Positions 6,780-7,272 of a DNA stretch of 7,272 bases are shown piece after piece (positions within the stretch are counted from its first letter, which is position 1; each line of letters starts with the position of its first letter). Made by a program: the position numbers and the translations under genes. Below the pieces are notes generated by a model. That model was not told the origin of the DNA. It searched no databases and saw only the letters and a program-made list of their open reading frames with translations. Origin of the DNA: Asaia bogorensis (lineage in GTDB: Bacteria; Pseudomonadota; Alphaproteobacteria; Acetobacterales; Acetobacteraceae); assembly GCA_945871455.1 (NCBI GenBank), contig CAMBXJ010000222.1:1-7272 (forward strand). Direction: 5' to 3'.

Positions 6780-7124
6780 ATGAAACTGTCCGAAATCGCC
6801 CAGGTCATCCGCAGCAAGAACGCCGGCCCAAGGCGCCTGACGCTCGACGTCATGTTCGCGACCGACACTGACTACCAGCGTGTCGCGCAATCGCCGGCCC
6901 TGACCGCGGCGACCATCGGCCGCCTCTATCGCGTGCCACCGGACGAAGTGACCATCATCCCCTATCCCGTCGGACGCGCCATCAAGGTCGTGCTCGCCCG
7001 GAAAATCATGGCCGGCGACCCCGGCGATTTCGACGTCTATGGCGCCCAACAGCACGCGCCCTTGCTGGGGAGCTACTTGCAAAACCCAACTGACAGGGTG
7101 AATTTCGCCGTCAATTCGCGATAA
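6780..7124 (+). CDS. DUF4387 domain protein with an atypical, probably IS-derived C terminus
   Basis: The 114-residue product matches the DUF4387 family from its start. The N terminus has IAQVIRSKNAGP (6-17) followed by LTLDVMF; the centre has LTAATIGRLYRVP; the C-terminal hallmark is DVYGAQQHAPLL (85-96). The biochemical role is not established. From memory these small proteins are often encoded beside AtuA/DUF1446-type genes of acyclic terpene or acid catabolism, and none is visible here. GC content returns to the high level of the chemotaxis genes. The ribosome site is weak. The family normally ends shortly after the QQHAPLL motif, but here about 17 unrelated residues follow (starting SYLQNPTD), translated from what looks like the end of an insertion sequence. 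The protein may still fold because the conserved part is complete. Confidence 0.85.
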   Translation: MKLSEIAQVIRSKNAGPRRLTLDVMFATDTDYQRVAQSPALTAATIGRLYRVPPDEVTIIPYPVGRAIKVVLARKIMAGDPGDFDVYGAQQHAPLLGSYLQNPTDRVNFAVNSR

Positions 7125-7132
7125 TTCGGCGA
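7105..7132. repeat. Inverted repeat over the DUF4387 stop codon
   Basis: TCGCCG (7105-7110) pairs with CGGCGA (7127-7132), and inside it AATT (7113-7116) pairs with AATT (7123-7126), with a 2-nt bulge on the left side and a 6-nt loop. It covers the stop codon at 7122-7124. It may act as a weak terminator or as a fold-back that shields the transposase from outside transcription. Confidence 0.5.
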
Positions 7133-7150
7133 GACGCCCGCGCCCAGTCT

Positions 7151-7186
7151 TTGGTATCATGCGTTTGCGAATCCAACAGATACCAA
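7151..7186. repeat. Perfect 8-bp inverted repeat in front of the transposase start
   Basis: TTGGTATC (7151-7158) is exactly complementary to GATACCAA (7179-7186), separated by 20 nt. It ends 23 nt before the ATG at 7210. An operator for a repressor and an mRNA fold-back limiting transposase expression are both plausible; the sequence does not decide between them. Confidence 0.6.
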
Positions 7187-7209
7187 CAGTAGAAACCAGG
7201 GCGCAGGCG

Positions 7210-7272
7210 ATGTCGCTTAAAGACACACTATCCTCATACTGGCTCCACATTCAAGAGGAACTTCTGCCCTGG
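7210..7272 (+). CDS. N terminus of a probable transposase, 3' partial
   Basis: Only 21 codons are visible (beginning MSLKDTLSSYWLHIQEELL), running to the window edge without a stop. The opening resembles, from memory, the first helix of DDE-type transposases, but I cannot name the IS family from so little. No strong ribosome site is seen (only AGGGCG- and GCAGGCG-like purines upstream), and a weak site is common for transposases. The terminal-repeat-like segment and fold-backs upstream support the mobile-element reading. No catalytic residue lies within the visible part. Confidence 0.5.
   Translation, partial: MSLKDTLSSYWLHIQEELLPW

Larger units (their letters stand above)
7068..7272 (+). 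mobile_element. Probable left end of an insertion sequence (runs off the window)
   Basis: Sequence character changes directly after the conserved part of the DUF4387 gene. The segment beginning GGGAGCTACTTGCAAAACCC (7068-7087) has the look of a terminal inverted repeat. It is followed by about 120 nt of non-coding DNA with two fold-back structures and then a transposase-like start at 7210. The exact boundary cannot be fixed because the right end and the target duplication are outside the window. Confidence 0.5.

Overview
The window looks like a piece of a GC-rich alphaproteobacterial chromosome, probably from the Rhodospirillales or a relative. The basis is the high GC of the main genes and the gene order cheAY-cheW-cheY-cheB-cheR. 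In that order a CheA kinase carries its own C-terminal receiver domain; from memory this is the layout of the Rhodospirillum centenum chemotaxis operon. The assignment is an inference, because no rRNA or other marker gene is present.

Positions 1-5421 hold a compact plus-strand chemotaxis operon. It starts inside cheA (the 5' end lies outside the window) and continues with cheW, cheY, cheB and cheR. The gaps are 35 and 3 nt, followed by two 4-nt stop/start overlaps (GTGA for cheY/cheB, ATGA for cheB/cheR). The products make a nearly complete signalling core: a hybrid kinase, an adaptor, a single-domain response regulator, and the methylesterase/methyltransferase pair that sets receptor adaptation. 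No receptor, cheD or cheZ is seen. All expected phosphorylation and catalytic residues are present.

Positions 5422-6302 (about 880 nt) have no convincing gene. The stretch begins with a GC-rich hairpin just after cheR and has several further small hairpins. It carries a large imperfect inverted repeat (arms 5867-5905 and 5974-6011, 34 of 39 aligned columns identical) that looks like a dispersed or miniature mobile element. A short peptide ORF with a good ribosome site (5501-5572) is possible but unproven.

Positions 6303-7272 are accessory in character. A lower-GC gene for an unrecognised 139-residue protein has a strong ribosome site. It is followed by a DUF4387-family gene whose last codons do not look like the family. 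They run into what appears to be the left end of an insertion sequence: a terminal-repeat-like segment near 7068-7088, two fold-back structures, and the first 21 codons of a likely transposase running off the window edge. I saw no wholly new multi-gene system. The points most worth a second look are the inverted-repeat element, the apparent IS insertion in the DUF4387 gene, and the two fold-back structures in front of the transposase start.
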